64,000 nucleotides of DNA. Origin: Streptomyces flaveolus. GTDB taxonomy: Bacteria; Actinomycetota; Actinomycetes; Streptomycetales; Streptomycetaceae. Positions within the stretch are counted from its first letter, which is position 1, and every line of letters begins with the position of its first letter. The stretch is taken from NCBI RefSeq assembly GCF_000716535.1, contig NZ_JNWV01000011.1, positions 186,001 through 250,000 on the forward strand, read 5' to 3'. Under the pieces are notes generated by a model. That model did no database searches. It was not told the DNA's origin and saw only the letters and a program-made list of their open reading frames with translations. Positions 25,557 to 34,335 of the stretch are shown here, piece after piece. The position numbers and the translations under genes are program-made.

Positions 25557-26447
25557 TCAGGCGCAGCCGAGTTCGCCCAGCATCCCCTGCCGCAGCCGGG
25601 TGATGATCCGCTTGATCAGCCGGGAGACGTGCATCTGGGAGCACCCCAGCCGCTCCCCGATCTCGGCCTGGGTGGCCTCCTCCACGAACCGCATGTGGAT
25701 GATCTGCCGGTCACGGTCGCTCAGCTCCGCCATGAGGGGGGCGAGCGCGTGGAAGTCCTCGACGAGCCGCAGCCCCTCCTCCTCCACACCGATGAAGTCG
25801 GCGAGCACGGCCTCGCCGTCCTCGGGGCCGTCGCCGGTGAGCGCGGCGTCCAGGGAGGCGGAGTTGTAGCCGTTCGAGGCGATCTGGGCCTCGACCACCT
25901 CGTCCTGGGAGATGTTCATCAGCGTGGCCAGCTCGGCGACCGTCGGGTCCCGGTCCAGCCGGCTGGACAACTCCTCACGCGCCTTCGCCAGCTCCACCCG
26001 CAGCTCCTGGAGCCGGCGCGGCACGTGGACGGCCCAGGTGGTGTCCCGGAAGAACCGCTTGATCTCGCCGACGATGTACGGCAGCGCGAACGACGTGAAC
26101 TCGACCTCGCGCGCCAGTTCGAACCGGTCGATGGCCTTGATCAGGCCGATCATGCCGGTCTGGACGATGTCCTCCATGTCGTCGCCGCGGCCCCGGAACC
26201 GTCCGGCGGCGAACCGCACCAGCGACATGTTCATCTCGATGAGCGTGTTGCGCGCGTACTGGTACTCGTGCGTCCCCTCTTCCAGCTCGGTCAGCCGGCG
26301 GAAGAACTGGCGGGACAGCTCCCGTGCGTCCCGGGGGGCGACGGACGCGGGGTCCGCGATGCCAGGCAGTGATCCCTCGCCCGTCCTGTCCTGCTCGGTC
26401 CGCTCGATGACCTCTGCTTCCGACCGGATCCCGGCGGCGGTGTTCAT
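25557..26447 (-). CDS. SigB/SigF-family RNA polymerase sigma factor
   Basis: A 296-residue group 3 sigma factor. Region 2 is NMSLVRFAAGRFRGRGDDMEDIVQTGMIGLIKAIDRF, then EFTSFALPYIVGEIKRFFRD; region 3 is VHVPRRLQEL; region 4 is LSDRDRQIIHMRFVEEATQAEIGERLGCSQMHVSRL. In Streptomyces these factors direct osmotic, oxidative and developmental responses. ATG 26447 has GGGAGAGG upstream; a frame from 26468 adds seven residues. Control by an anti-sigma partner is usual for the family, and the convergent RsbW-like gene is a candidate. Confidence 0.95.
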   Translation of the reverse strand: MNTAAGIRSEAEVIERTEQDRTGEGSLPGIADPASVAPRDARELSRQFFRRLTELEEGTHEYQYARNTLIEMNMSLVRFAAGRFRGRGDDMEDIVQTGMIGLIKAIDRFELAREVEFTSFALPYIVGEIKRFFRDTTWAVHVPRRLQELRVELAKAREELSSRLDRDPTVAELATLMNISQDEVVEAQIASNGYNSASLDAALTGDGPEDGEAVLADFIGVEEEGLRLVEDFHALAPLMAELSDRDRQIIHMRFVEEATQAEIGERLGCSQMHVSRLIKRIITRLRQGMLGELGCA

Positions 26448-26677
26448 TACCTCTCCCACGAAAGTCACGGTTCGACGTCTCCCTGTACGGCGGCTTCGAC
26501 GGCCCCGGACGCAGGTCGCGTGCCCTGCGGTTACCCGGTGCGCGGCGGGTTATTCCTCCCGACGAAGCCGCTCACGGCGCGAGTACCCCCGGTGACGGCA
26601 CGCATGCGTCCGCCGCGCCGCAGTGGCGCGAAACCGCCGCTCCGGCCGGGTTTCCCTGAGGGCGGAACGCCGCGCCC

Positions 26678-26705
26678 TTGTACCGCACCGTACCGCTCCT
26701 AGGCT
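26678..26705 (+). promoter_or_regulatory. Promoter for leaderless transcription of the XRE gene
   Basis: TTGTAC (26678-26683) and TAGGCT (26700-26705) are 16 bases apart. Transcription would begin at or next to the ATG at 26712, and no ribosome site is present before that ATG. Confidence 0.55.
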
Positions 26706-26711
26706 GACGGG

Positions 26712-27125
26712 ATGAGCAACCCGCTGAGCGAGGAAGCCCGAGTGATCCCCCTGCGCCCGGACCCCGTCCGCCCGGAAGCGCCGGACGGCGAGGCCGCCCC
26801 CAGGGAGCCCCTGTGGCGGGATCTCGTCGGCGAGGTGCTGCGCCGGGAGCGGCAGGCGCAGGAGCGCACGCTCAAGGACGTGGCCGACGCGGCCCGGATC
26901 TCGCTGCCCTATCTGTCGGAGGTCGAGCGGGGCCGCAAGGAGGCCTCGTCGGAGGTGCTGGCCGCTGCGGCCCACGCGCTCGGCCTGGGCCTCGGCGACC
27001 TGCTGTCGCTGGCGCACGGCGAGCTGATTCGGCGCACGGCCGAGCGGCACCGGCCCGCCGTCGTGCCCCGCCGGCCCGCCAGCGCGCCGCACCGGCCGTA
27101 CCGGGGGCTCTGCCTGGCCGCCTGA
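26712..27125 (+). CDS. XRE-family regulator, ClgR-like
   Basis: A 137-residue DNA-binding protein. The helix-turn-helix lies at about residues 36-100 (LWRDLVGEVLRRERQ, TLKDVADAARISLPYLSEVERGRKEASSEVLAAAAHALG), closely resembling ClgR, the activator of Clp protease genes. It lacks the C-terminal alanine-rich tail that marks ClgR for proteolysis in the same form, though it ends LAA, so a degradation tag is possible. It looks like a paralogue. The gene is probably leaderless. Targets are unknown. Confidence 0.85.
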   Translation: MSNPLSEEARVIPLRPDPVRPEAPDGEAAPREPLWRDLVGEVLRRERQAQERTLKDVADAARISLPYLSEVERGRKEASSEVLAAAAHALGLGLGDLLSLAHGELIRRTAERHRPAVVPRRPASAPHRPYRGLCLAA

Positions 27126-27565
27126 CCGGACGCGCCACGACCGCGGCGTCCGCTCACGTTCCTCGGCGTCGGGCCCGGCCGGGTCCTCTCCTGGCCCGGC
27201 CCGGTGTACGCGTGCCTGCCGGACCGCAGGTCGAGGCGGACGCCGCTCGCTGTCCCACCGTCCGGCCGTGCCTCGGCGGCCCGCCGGTCATGAGGGCCGC
27301 CGGTGCGCGACCAGCTCGCACGGGTGGCCGGCCGAACGCCGTACCCCCAGCCCGTCCCGGCGGCCGGACGGGCCGGACGGGCCGGCGGGTGCGGTCGGGG
27401 CATGCGGGTCGTCGAGGTCGCGATCCGGATGCCAGGCGGACTTCCTTCACCCTTTCGGATGGTCCGGCGGCCGGGCCGATGAGTTTCGCCCGGGGGAGCG
27501 GTCCCCATCCATGACGGCGTTCCACGCCCGGTTCCCCACCCACCTTCACGCCCCGGGAGGCGCTC
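27126..27565. other. 440-base gap without a supported gene
   Basis: Several frames run through this GC-rich stretch, but none has a ribosome site, a recognisable domain or a coding bias distinct from shadow frames. I see no structured RNA or strong inverted repeat. The last 100 bases must hold the promoter of the VOC gene. Confidence 0.5.
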
Positions 27566-28048
27566 ATGACCACCGCCGGATTCACCACGTGCCTCTGGTT
27601 CGACGGCCAGGCGGAGGAGGCCGCGCACCACTACGTGTCCGTCTTCAAGAACTCCGGCATCGGGCGCGTCGTCCGCTGGCCCGAGGGCGGGGCCGGACCG
27701 GCCGGCTCGGTGCTGACCGCGGAGTTCACGGCCAACGGCCAGAACTTCGTCGCGCTCAACGGCGGCCCCGAGTTCACCTTCAACGAGGCGGTCTCCTTCC
27801 AGATCCTCTGCTCCGGCCAGGAGGAGATCGACCACTACTGGACGAAGCTCACCGAGAACGGCGGCGAGGGCGGACCCTGCGGCTGGCTCAAGGACAAGTA
27901 CGGCGTCTCCTGGCAGGTCGTCTACGCGCCGCTGCTGGACATGGTCGCCGACCCCGACCCGGAGAAGGCCGCGCGTGCCGTCAAGGCCATGATGGGCATG
28001 GGCAAGCTGGACGCGGCCGCGCTGGAGAAGGCGTACGCGGGCGAGTAG
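27566..28048 (+). CDS. PhnB-type VOC protein
   Basis: A 160-residue VOC protein of the PhnB/3-demethylubiquinone methyltransferase-like group: TTCLWFDGQAEEAAHHYVSVF, then FNEAVSFQILCSGQEEIDHYW and GGPCGWLKDKYGVSWQVV. The conserved W and the Cys in LCSGQEE are typical. No enzymatic activity is firmly known for this group. GGGAGG lies upstream of the ATG. It converges with the phosphotransferase gene across 19 bases. Confidence 0.88.
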   Translation: MTTAGFTTCLWFDGQAEEAAHHYVSVFKNSGIGRVVRWPEGGAGPAGSVLTAEFTANGQNFVALNGGPEFTFNEAVSFQILCSGQEEIDHYWTKLTENGGEGGPCGWLKDKYGVSWQVVYAPLLDMVADPDPEKAARAVKAMMGMGKLDAAALEKAYAGE

Positions 28049-28067
28049 CCCGACGTCCGACCGGCCG

Positions 28068-28973
28068 TCACCGTCGACCGGCCTCGGCGAGGATCTCGGC
28101 GATCACATGCCGGGAGTTCTCCGCCAGGACCGGGTTGGTGTGCCAGTAGTACGGGAGCTGGATCAGCGAGATCGACAGCGCCCAGCCCCGCCCGCGCGCC
28201 CACTGGGCGTCGTCGGCGCCGACGGCCTTGCGGAAGGTGTCCCGGGCGGACGCGGGCAGCAGGTTCCAGGCCACGATCAGGTCCACGGCCGGGTCGCCGA
28301 CGCCGGCACAGCCGAAGTCGATGACCGCGCTCAGCCGGTCCCCGTCGACCAGCACGTTCCCCGGGGAGAGATCCCCGTGCGCCCAGGCCGGCGGACCGGC
28401 GTGGGCCGGGGCCCGCAGCGCCTCCTCCCACAGGGCCGTCACGGCCGCCGTGTCGATCCGGTCGGTGAGAGCGGTGAGCCGGGCCAGCGCGGCCCGGGTC
28501 GGCTCGTCCCGGGCGGTGAGCGGCACACCCCGGGAGGCGGGCGGCCCGTCGTGCGGGTCGATCCGGCGCAGCGCGGCGACGAACGCCCCGAGACGCTCGG
28601 CGAGGCGCTCCGGTTCCGCGACGGCACCGGCGACCGGGTTCCGCCCGTCCAGCCAGCGGTACACCGACCAGGGCCACGGGAAGCCCTCGCCGGGCGCGCC
28701 GAGCCCGGCCGGCTCCGGCGTGGCCACCGGCAGCAGCGGGCCGAGACGGGGCAGCCAGCGCTGCTCGTGCCTCACGTCGGCGACGGCGCCGGGATGCCGG
28801 GGCAGCCGTACCACCAGGCCGGTGCCCAGGCGGAACATGGCGTTCTCCGTGCCGGAGGAGTCCAGGCGCCGTACGGGCAGCGCCGACCACTCGGGAAACT
28901 GCCGGGCGATCAGCCGGCCGACCAGCGGCGGGTCGATGTCGACCTCGCCCTCGCGCATCTTGACCGTATTCAT
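28068..28973 (-). CDS. Aminoglycoside phosphotransferase-family kinase
   Basis: A 301-residue small-molecule kinase with the APH fold. The catalytic loop is WAHGDLSPGNVLV (catalytic Asp), and the metal-binding motif is IDFGCAGVGDPAVDL. The N-lobe has FRLGTGLVVRLPRHPGAVADVRHEQ. Substrates of this subgroup are unknown and antibiotic resistance should not be assumed. ATG 28973 has only a weak ribosome site; Met6 is an alternative. A 128-base gap separates it from the divergent tandem VOC gene. Confidence 0.9.
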   Translation of the reverse strand: MNTVKMREGEVDIDPPLVGRLIARQFPEWSALPVRRLDSSGTENAMFRLGTGLVVRLPRHPGAVADVRHEQRWLPRLGPLLPVATPEPAGLGAPGEGFPWPWSVYRWLDGRNPVAGAVAEPERLAERLGAFVAALRRIDPHDGPPASRGVPLTARDEPTRAALARLTALTDRIDTAAVTALWEEALRAPAHAGPPAWAHGDLSPGNVLVDGDRLSAVIDFGCAGVGDPAVDLIVAWNLLPASARDTFRKAVGADDAQWARGRGWALSISLIQLPYYWHTNPVLAENSRHVIAEILAEAGRR

Positions 28974-29101
28974 CGCCGCTCATCACAGCGGGGAGCGGGC
29001 CTCGCTGTCGACCGAATTGCGGGTCCGGCTCGGCGCGCGGGCCGGACCCCGGATGGCTAGCGTGAACAAACGGGACACACCACCTCAGGAGGGCCGCCAG
29101 C

Positions 29102-29896
29102 ATGGCCGTGCAACCCGAAGGAACGCCCTGTTGGGCCGATGCGATGTTCAGTGACGTCGAGGGAGCGAAGCGGTTCTACGGAGACGTCCTCGGCTGGACC
29201 TTCGGCGAGTCGTCGTCGGAGTACGGCAACTACACCCAGGCCTACGTGGACGGCAAGGCCGTGGCGGCGGTCGTCCCGCCCATGCCCGGTCAGGAGGGTC
29301 AGTCACAGTGGTGCCTGTACTTCGCCTCGCCGGACGCCGCCACCACCGCGGAGAAGATCCGGGAGAACGGCGGCGAGGTGCTGATGGAGCCGATGCAGGT
29401 CGGTGACTTCGGCACGATGTGCCTGGCCCGGGAACCCAGCGGAGCCGTGTTCGGCGTGTGGCAGGCGGGCACCCACGAGGGCTTCGAGGCGACGGCCACG
29501 CCCGGCGCCTACTGCTGGGCCGAGGTCTTCACCAGGGAGCCGGAACAGGCGGACGCCTTCCTCTCGGCGGTCTTCCCGTACCGGATGAAGGAGATCGAGG
29601 ACGACGCGGTGGACTTCCGGATGTTCGACGTCGGCGAGGACACCGTCCTCGGCCGGATGCGGATGACCGACGACTTCCCGCCCGAGGTGCCGTCGTACAT
29701 CAACGTCTACTTCACCGTCGACGACTGCGACGCGGCCGTCGACCGGGCCGTCAAGCTCGGCGGCATCCTCCGCTTCGGGCCGATGAGCAGCCCCTTCGGC
29801 CGGTTCGCGGCGCTCAGCGACCCGCAGGGCGCCAACTTCTCGGTGATCGACATCACCACCACCGAGGGCGAGATGCCGAAGGTCAAGGACGTCTGA
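29102..29896 (+). CDS. Tandem-domain VOC protein
   Basis: A 264-residue protein made of two VOC units (about residues 5-125 and 133-255): PCWADAMFSDVEGAKRFYGDVLGW and AYCWAEVFTREPEQADAFLSAVF open the two units. This double layout is common in Streptomyces as 'hydroxylase' or bleomycin-resistance-like proteins, with no proved reaction. AGGAGGG precedes the ATG. It is followed by the RNase HI gene after 46 bases on the same strand. Confidence 0.88.
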   Translation: MAVQPEGTPCWADAMFSDVEGAKRFYGDVLGWTFGESSSEYGNYTQAYVDGKAVAAVVPPMPGQEGQSQWCLYFASPDAATTAEKIRENGGEVLMEPMQVGDFGTMCLAREPSGAVFGVWQAGTHEGFEATATPGAYCWAEVFTREPEQADAFLSAVFPYRMKEIEDDAVDFRMFDVGEDTVLGRMRMTDDFPPEVPSYINVYFTVDDCDAAVDRAVKLGGILRFGPMSSPFGRFAALSDPQGANFSVIDITTTEGEMPKVKDV

Positions 29897-29942
29897 CCGG
29901 TCCCGGAACGGCGTCCCGCACGGCCATGGCATGATCGGGCAC

Positions 29943-30653
29943 ATGCGTGAACGTGTGGTGGCCGCGTGCGACGGGGCTTCGAAGGGGAACCCCGGACCGG
30001 CCGGATGGGCGTGGGTGGTCTCGGACGACGACGAGCGGACCCCGGCCCGCTGGGAGGCGGGCCCGCTCGGCCGGGCCACCAACAACGTCGCCGAGCTGAC
30101 GGCCCTGGAGCGGCTGCTCACGGCCGTCGACCCGGACGTCCCGCTGGAGATCCGGATGGATTCCCAGTACGCGATGAAGGCCGTCACCACCTGGCTGCCC
30201 GGCTGGAAGCGCAACGGCTGGAAGACCGCCGCCGGCAAGCCCGTCGCCAACCAGGACCTGGTCGTCCGCATCGACGAACTGCTCGGCGGCCGGTCCGTCG
30301 AGTTCCGCTACGTCCCGGCCCACCAGGTCGACGGCGACCCGCTGAACGACTTCGCCGACCGCGCCGCCAGCCAGGCGGCCTCCGTCCAGGAAGCGGCCGG
30401 CAGCGCGCTCGGCTCGCCGGAGCCCCCGGCGTCTCCCGACACCCCGGCGGGGGCCGGGGCGCCGCGCAGGAAGGCGCCCCGCCGCACCGGCGGCACCGCG
30501 TCCCCACGCACCGGCGCCGCCGCGTCCGCCCGCACCATCAAGGCGAAGTTCCCCGGCCGCTGCCTGTGCGGCCGGTCCTACGCGGCCGGCGAGAAGATCG
30601 CCAAGAACGACCAGGGCTGGGGCCACCCGGAGTGCCGTACCGCCGAGGCCTGA
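29943..30653 (+). CDS. rnhA: RNase HI with a C-terminal Cys/His extension
   Basis: A 236-residue protein. Residues 1-140 are an RNase H fold that cuts RNA in RNA-DNA hybrids, with the acidic residues in ACDGASKGNPGPAGW, NNVAELTALE, RMDSQYAMK and NDFADRAA. A Pro/Ala-rich linker follows. The last 35 residues form a small unit with CLCGRSYAAGEKI and GWGHPEC, a C-x-C...H-x-x-C pattern that could bind zinc and nucleic acid. The usual N-terminal hybrid-binding domain is absent. Start at ATG 29943 rather than 29931, as the fold begins there. It ends one base before the convergent tyrosinase gene. Confidence 0.88.
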   Translation: MRERVVAACDGASKGNPGPAGWAWVVSDDDERTPARWEAGPLGRATNNVAELTALERLLTAVDPDVPLEIRMDSQYAMKAVTTWLPGWKRNGWKTAAGKPVANQDLVVRIDELLGGRSVEFRYVPAHQVDGDPLNDFADRAASQAASVQEAAGSALGSPEPPASPDTPAGAGAPRRKAPRRTGGTASPRTGAAASARTIKAKFPGRCLCGRSYAAGEKIAKNDQGWGHPECRTAEA

Positions 30654-31475
30654 TCAGGCGTCGAACGTGTAGTACCGGGTGTGGTCCAGCAGGTCCGCCG
30701 GGCGCACGGTGTTCCACGGCTTCATCGTGTCGTTCAGGTCCACCACGTCCGGCGTGCCGCCGGCCGGCACGTACGCGGCGCCCGGGTGCCGCCGCTGCCA
30801 CTCCGACCACAGCTTGTCGACATAGGCGTGGTGCAGCCAGAACACCGGGTCGTTGGGGGAGACCCCGGTGGCCATCTGCCCGCCGACCCACACGTGGACG
30901 CGGTTGTGCAGATTGACCCCGCGCCAGCCCTCCAGATGGTTGCGGAAGCCGTCCGAGGCGCTGTTGTACGGCGCCGTGTCGTACGTCGCGATCGACAGCA
31001 CCGACTCCACCTCGGCGCGCGTCGGCAGCTCGCGCACGCTCGTGCCGAGCGAACGGCGCAGGAACGTACGGCCGTCGACGCGCACGTTGACGGGCCAGTT
31101 GCCGGTGGACGCGGCGAACGGGCCGTCCATCACCCGGCCGTCGGAGCCGCGCCCGGTGCCGCCGAGGAAGTCCGGCGCCCACAGCGAGGCCCGCACCGTG
31201 CGGTCGGTGCTCCAGTCCCAGTAGGGCAGCGCGACCGAGGAGTCCACGGACTGCAGCGCCTGCTCGAAGTCGAGCAGGAATCTGCGGTGCCAGGGCAGGA
31301 AGGAGGGGGAGCGGTGGCCGGTCCGCTCGCCGGTGTCGGTGTCCGCCATGATGAACTGGTTGTGCGTACGGACGAAGTCGTCGTAGCGCCCGCCGCGCTT
31401 GAGTTCGAGGACGGCGGCGACGAACCGGCGCTTCTCGTCGGCGGTCAGGGCGGCCTGGTTCTTGCGTACGGTCAT
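30654..31475 (-). CDS. melC2: Tyrosinase
   Basis: A 273-residue type-3 copper enzyme that oxidises tyrosine to dopaquinone for melanin. All six copper histidines are visible: VRTHNQF and GHRSPSFLPWHRRF (CuA), NLHNRVHVW and FWLHHAYVD (CuB). Like other Streptomyces tyrosinases it has no signal peptide; it leaves the cell bound to the Tat-exported MelC1 helper encoded 35 bases upstream. GGAGT lies before the ATG. Confidence 0.97.
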   Translation of the reverse strand: MTVRKNQAALTADEKRRFVAAVLELKRGGRYDDFVRTHNQFIMADTDTGERTGHRSPSFLPWHRRFLLDFEQALQSVDSSVALPYWDWSTDRTVRASLWAPDFLGGTGRGSDGRVMDGPFAASTGNWPVNVRVDGRTFLRRSLGTSVRELPTRAEVESVLSIATYDTAPYNSASDGFRNHLEGWRGVNLHNRVHVWVGGQMATGVSPNDPVFWLHHAYVDKLWSEWQRRHPGAAYVPAGGTPDVVDLNDTMKPWNTVRPADLLDHTRYYTFDA

Positions 31476-31510
31476 GGTGCGGGGTACTCCGGAAGTCCTT
31501 GCGGTGGCGG

Positions 31511-31888
31511 TCAGTTGGCGGGGAACGGCAGCAGCGGCGCGCCCTGCAGCTCGTCCACCGCGGCACGGGCGGCGGCGCGCGGGGTGGCCACCGGGTCGTA
31601 GTGGCTGACGACGCTGATCCAGCTCCCGTCGGCGTTCCGCATCACGTGCAGCCGCACGCCGTCGACGAACACCGCGTATCCGCCGCCGTGTTCGTGGTGG
31701 TGTCCGCCGTCGCTCGCCGGACGGCCCTGTATCCGCCGGCCCTTGTAGACCTCGTCGAAGGAATCGGACGTGGCGGGCGCGTGGTGGCCGGCGGCCGACG
31801 CGGCGGGTGCGGCGAGGGCGGTGGCCGTGGCCGTCGCGGCGACGGCGGCCGCCGCGGTGAGCGCGCGGCGCCGGGTGATGTCGGGCAT
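31511..31888 (-). CDS. melC1: Tyrosinase cofactor / copper chaperone
   Basis: A 125-residue helper that loads copper into tyrosinase and carries it out of the cell. It has a Tat-type signal peptide ([20 protein letters not shown], cleavage after SAAG region near residue 33) and the histidine-rich [17 protein letters not shown]. Signal, length and order match the Streptomyces melC operon. GGGAGGA precedes the ATG. The operon promoter lies upstream in a notably AT-rich patch. Confidence 0.95.
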   Translation of the reverse strand: MPDITRRRALTAAAAVAATATATALAAPAASAAGHHAPATSDSFDEVYKGRRIQGRPASDGGHHHEHGGGYAVFVDGVRLHVMRNADGSWISVVSHYDPVATPRAAARAAVDELQGAPLLPFPAN

Positions 31889-32228
31889 GCGGGGTCCTCC
31901 CGAGGAGTGGTCCGGTGGTGACGACGCATGCCTATCGGGACGTCGGGGAGCGAAAGAAATCGGCCGGAACCGGTTGGCTGCGATCCGGACAATCAGTTAC
32001 ATGTCGTACAGAGTTGAACCAAGATGATCTTGGCGTGACGGCGGTCCGATCCGCCCCGGAACGGGGAATTCCTTGCCGTGTGGACCGGCTTTCCGGTGAT
32101 CCTTCCCGGCTGCGGTCCGTCCGGGTGGCGCGGCTCACCGCGCCAGACTGACGCGATCGGGCATGCCCGCACCCCTGCTACCCTCCGGTGTCGATCGACC
32201 ACGTCCGGTGACTGTCAGGGGTGTGCGC
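31889..32228. other. Promoter region between melC1 and the monooxygenase
   Basis: This 340-base gap serves two divergent genes. Bases about 31975-32040 are the least GC-rich of the neighbourhood and contain the perfect dyad CCAAGAT-G-ATCTTGG (32019-32033), a plausible operator. I see no open frame with a ribosome site. Confidence 0.5.
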
Positions 32229-33425
32229 GTGAAGGTCGTCTGTGTCGGAGGCGGACCCGCCGGTCTGTACCTCGCCATCCTGCTCAAGCGGCAGGACCCC
32301 TCCCATGACATCACCGTCCACGAACGCAACCCGCAGGGCTCCACCTACGGCTGGGGCGTGACGTACTGGCGCGGCCTCCTCGACAAGCTCCAGGCGTACG
32401 ACCCCGCTTCGGCGTGGGCGATCGAGGAGCACTCCGTCCGCTGGAGCGACGGCGTCGCCCATGTACGGGACCTGACGACCCGGCACCACGGCGACCAGGG
32501 CTTCGGGATCGGCCGGCACCGTCTGCTCGACCTGCTCGCCACCCGGGCCCGCGCCCTCGGCGTCCGCCTGGAGTACGAGAGCGAACTCACCGAACCGCCC
32601 GCCGACGCGGACCTCGTCGTCGCGGCCGACGGCGTGCACAGCGCCCTGCGCACCCGCCGGGCCGGCCACTTCGGCACCCGGACCACCTCCGGCCGCAACT
32701 CCTACATCTGGCTCGGCACCAGCAAGGTCTTCGACGCCTTCACCTTCGCCTTCACCGAGACCGAGCACGGCTGGATCTGGGCCTACGGCTACGGCTACAG
32801 CGGCGACCACAGCACCTGTGTCGTCGAGTGCTCCCCGGAGACCTTCACCGGCCTCGGCCTGGACCGGGCCGACGAGGGCGAGGGTCTCGCCCTGCTGGAG
32901 AAACTCTTCGCCGGTGTTCTCGACGGCCACCCCCTGACCGCCCGCTCCGGTGCCTCCTGGCTGACCTTCCGCACCCTCACCAACGAGACCTGGCACGACG
33001 GCAACGTGGTCCTGCTCGGCGACGCGGCCCACACCACCCACTACTCCGTCGGCGCCGGCACCACCCTCGCCCTGGAGGACGCCATGTGCCTCGCCGACGC
33101 CCTGCGCGAACACCCCGTCCTGCCCGACGCCCTCGCCGCCTACCAGCACCGCCGCCAGGCCGAGCTGCTGTCCGTGCAGAGCGCGGCCCGCTACAGCGCC
33201 CAGTGGTACGAGAACCTGCCCCGCTACATCCACCTGCCCCCGCACCGGATGTTCGCCCTGCTCGGCCAGCGCCACTCGCCGCTGCTGCCGTACGTCCCGC
33301 CCCAGCTCTACTACGGCCTGGACAAGGCGGCCGGACAACTCCAGGCGCTGCGCCGGCTCAAGCGCTGGCTCGGCCCGCGCGCCGCCCGCGCCCTGCACGC
33401 CCGCGCGACGGCCCGCCGGGGCTAG
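32229..33425 (+). CDS. VioD-like FAD-dependent monooxygenase
   Basis: A 398-residue class A flavoprotein hydroxylase. It has VKVVCVGGGPAGLYLAILL (FAD G-x-G-x-x-G) and VVLLGDAAHTTHYSVGAGTTLALEDA (GD motif), with VVAADGVHSALR between. The stretch GRNSYIWLGTSKVFDAFTFAF closely follows VioD of violacein synthesis and salicyloyl-CoA 5-hydroxylase, so an indole or aryl-CoA substrate is likely. GTG 32229 is chosen with CAGGGG nine bases upstream; GTG 32223 and a frame from 32163 are less likely. It is followed after 33 bases by the lipase-like gene, suggesting an operon. Confidence 0.88.
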   Translation: MKVVCVGGGPAGLYLAILLKRQDPSHDITVHERNPQGSTYGWGVTYWRGLLDKLQAYDPASAWAIEEHSVRWSDGVAHVRDLTTRHHGDQGFGIGRHRLLDLLATRARALGVRLEYESELTEPPADADLVVAADGVHSALRTRRAGHFGTRTTSGRNSYIWLGTSKVFDAFTFAFTETEHGWIWAYGYGYSGDHSTCVVECSPETFTGLGLDRADEGEGLALLEKLFAGVLDGHPLTARSGASWLTFRTLTNETWHDGNVVLLGDAAHTTHYSVGAGTTLALEDAMCLADALREHPVLPDALAAYQHRRQAELLSVQSAARYSAQWYENLPRYIHLPPHRMFALLGQRHSPLLPYVPPQLYYGLDKAAGQLQALRRLKRWLGPRAARALHARATARRG

Positions 33426-33458
33426 CCACTCCCTCCCGCCTCCGCCGAGGAGTCCCGC

Positions 33459-34280
33459 ATGGCCGTACCCCTCGCGTTCGACCACACCTCCACCGGCTAC
33501 AGCCTCCAACGCGCCTACTGGCTGGCCCGCGCGGCCCACCTGGCCTACCAGGACCGGGCCGCCATCGAGGAACAGGCCGCCCGGTGGGGCTTCGAGGAGG
33601 TGCGCCACCATCACACCCGGTTCACCCCGCCCTTCCCGCTCCAGGACACCCGGGCCTGCACCCTGGCGAGCGACCGGATGATCGTCACCGCGTTCCGCGG
33701 CACCGAGCCCGACCGGATCAAGGACTGGCTCTCCGACGCCACCACCCCGCCCCGGCCCGGACCCGGCGGCCACGGCTACGTCCACCACGGCTTCGCCGAG
33801 GCCCTCGCATCGGTCCACCCGGCGGTCCACGACACCCTCACCGAGCTGCGCACCGACGGCCAGGCCGTCTACTTCACCGGGCACGGCCTCGGCGGGGCCC
33901 TCGCGATGCTGGCCGGCGCCCGCCTCTACCTGGAGGAGCCGCACCTGGCCGCGGACGGCGTCTACACCTACGGCCAGCCCCGCACCTGCGACCGGCTGCT
34001 GGCCGAGGCGTTCCACGAGGGATTCGGCGGCCGGATGTACCGCTTCGTCAACAACAACGACATCATCGCCCAGCTCCCGCCGGAGCCCGCCTACACCCAC
34101 GTACGGGCCCTGCGCTATTTCGACTCCAAAGGCCGGCTGCACGAGTCGATGCCCATGCTGTCGGCGCTGGGCGACCGGGCCAGGGGCCTGACCGCGGACC
34201 CGTTCGCGCCCGCCTCCGACGGCGTCCGCGACCACTCCATGCACGCCTACCTGGCGGTCCTGGAACAGAACCTGGCCTGA
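33459..34280 (+). CDS. Class-3 lipase-like protein lacking the catalytic serine
   Basis: A 273-residue alpha/beta-hydrolase of the lipase_3 family, without a signal peptide. MIVTAFRGTEPDRIKDWLSDA and HHGFAEAL are typical. The nucleophile elbow, normally G-H-S-L-G-G, reads GHGLGG: Gly143 stands where the Ser should be. The other triad candidates remain, Asp201 in NNNDIIAQLPP and His259/His262 in DHSMHAYL. It is therefore probably not a lipase, or uses another nucleophile. GAGGAG precedes the ATG. It shares a likely operon with the VioD-like monooxygenase. Confidence 0.88.
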   Translation: MAVPLAFDHTSTGYSLQRAYWLARAAHLAYQDRAAIEEQAARWGFEEVRHHHTRFTPPFPLQDTRACTLASDRMIVTAFRGTEPDRIKDWLSDATTPPRPGPGGHGYVHHGFAEALASVHPAVHDTLTELRTDGQAVYFTGHGLGGALAMLAGARLYLEEPHLAADGVYTYGQPRTCDRLLAEAFHEGFGGRMYRFVNNNDIIAQLPPEPAYTHVRALRYFDSKGRLHESMPMLSALGDRARGLTADPFAPASDGVRDHSMHAYLAVLEQNLA

Positions 34281-34335
34281 GCCCGAACCTTCCCGTGTCC
34301 TGCCGTCGCGTCCTCCCCGATCGGGCTAGGAAACG

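Noticed and set aside
28068..28973. Aminoglycoside resistance gene
   Set aside because: The APH fold is shared by many kinases with other substrates; there is no antibiotic-cluster or mobile-element context.
32178..34244. 688-residue minus-strand frame opposite the monooxygenase and lipase-like genes
   Set aside because: It covers two genes with clear family motifs and has no features of its own.
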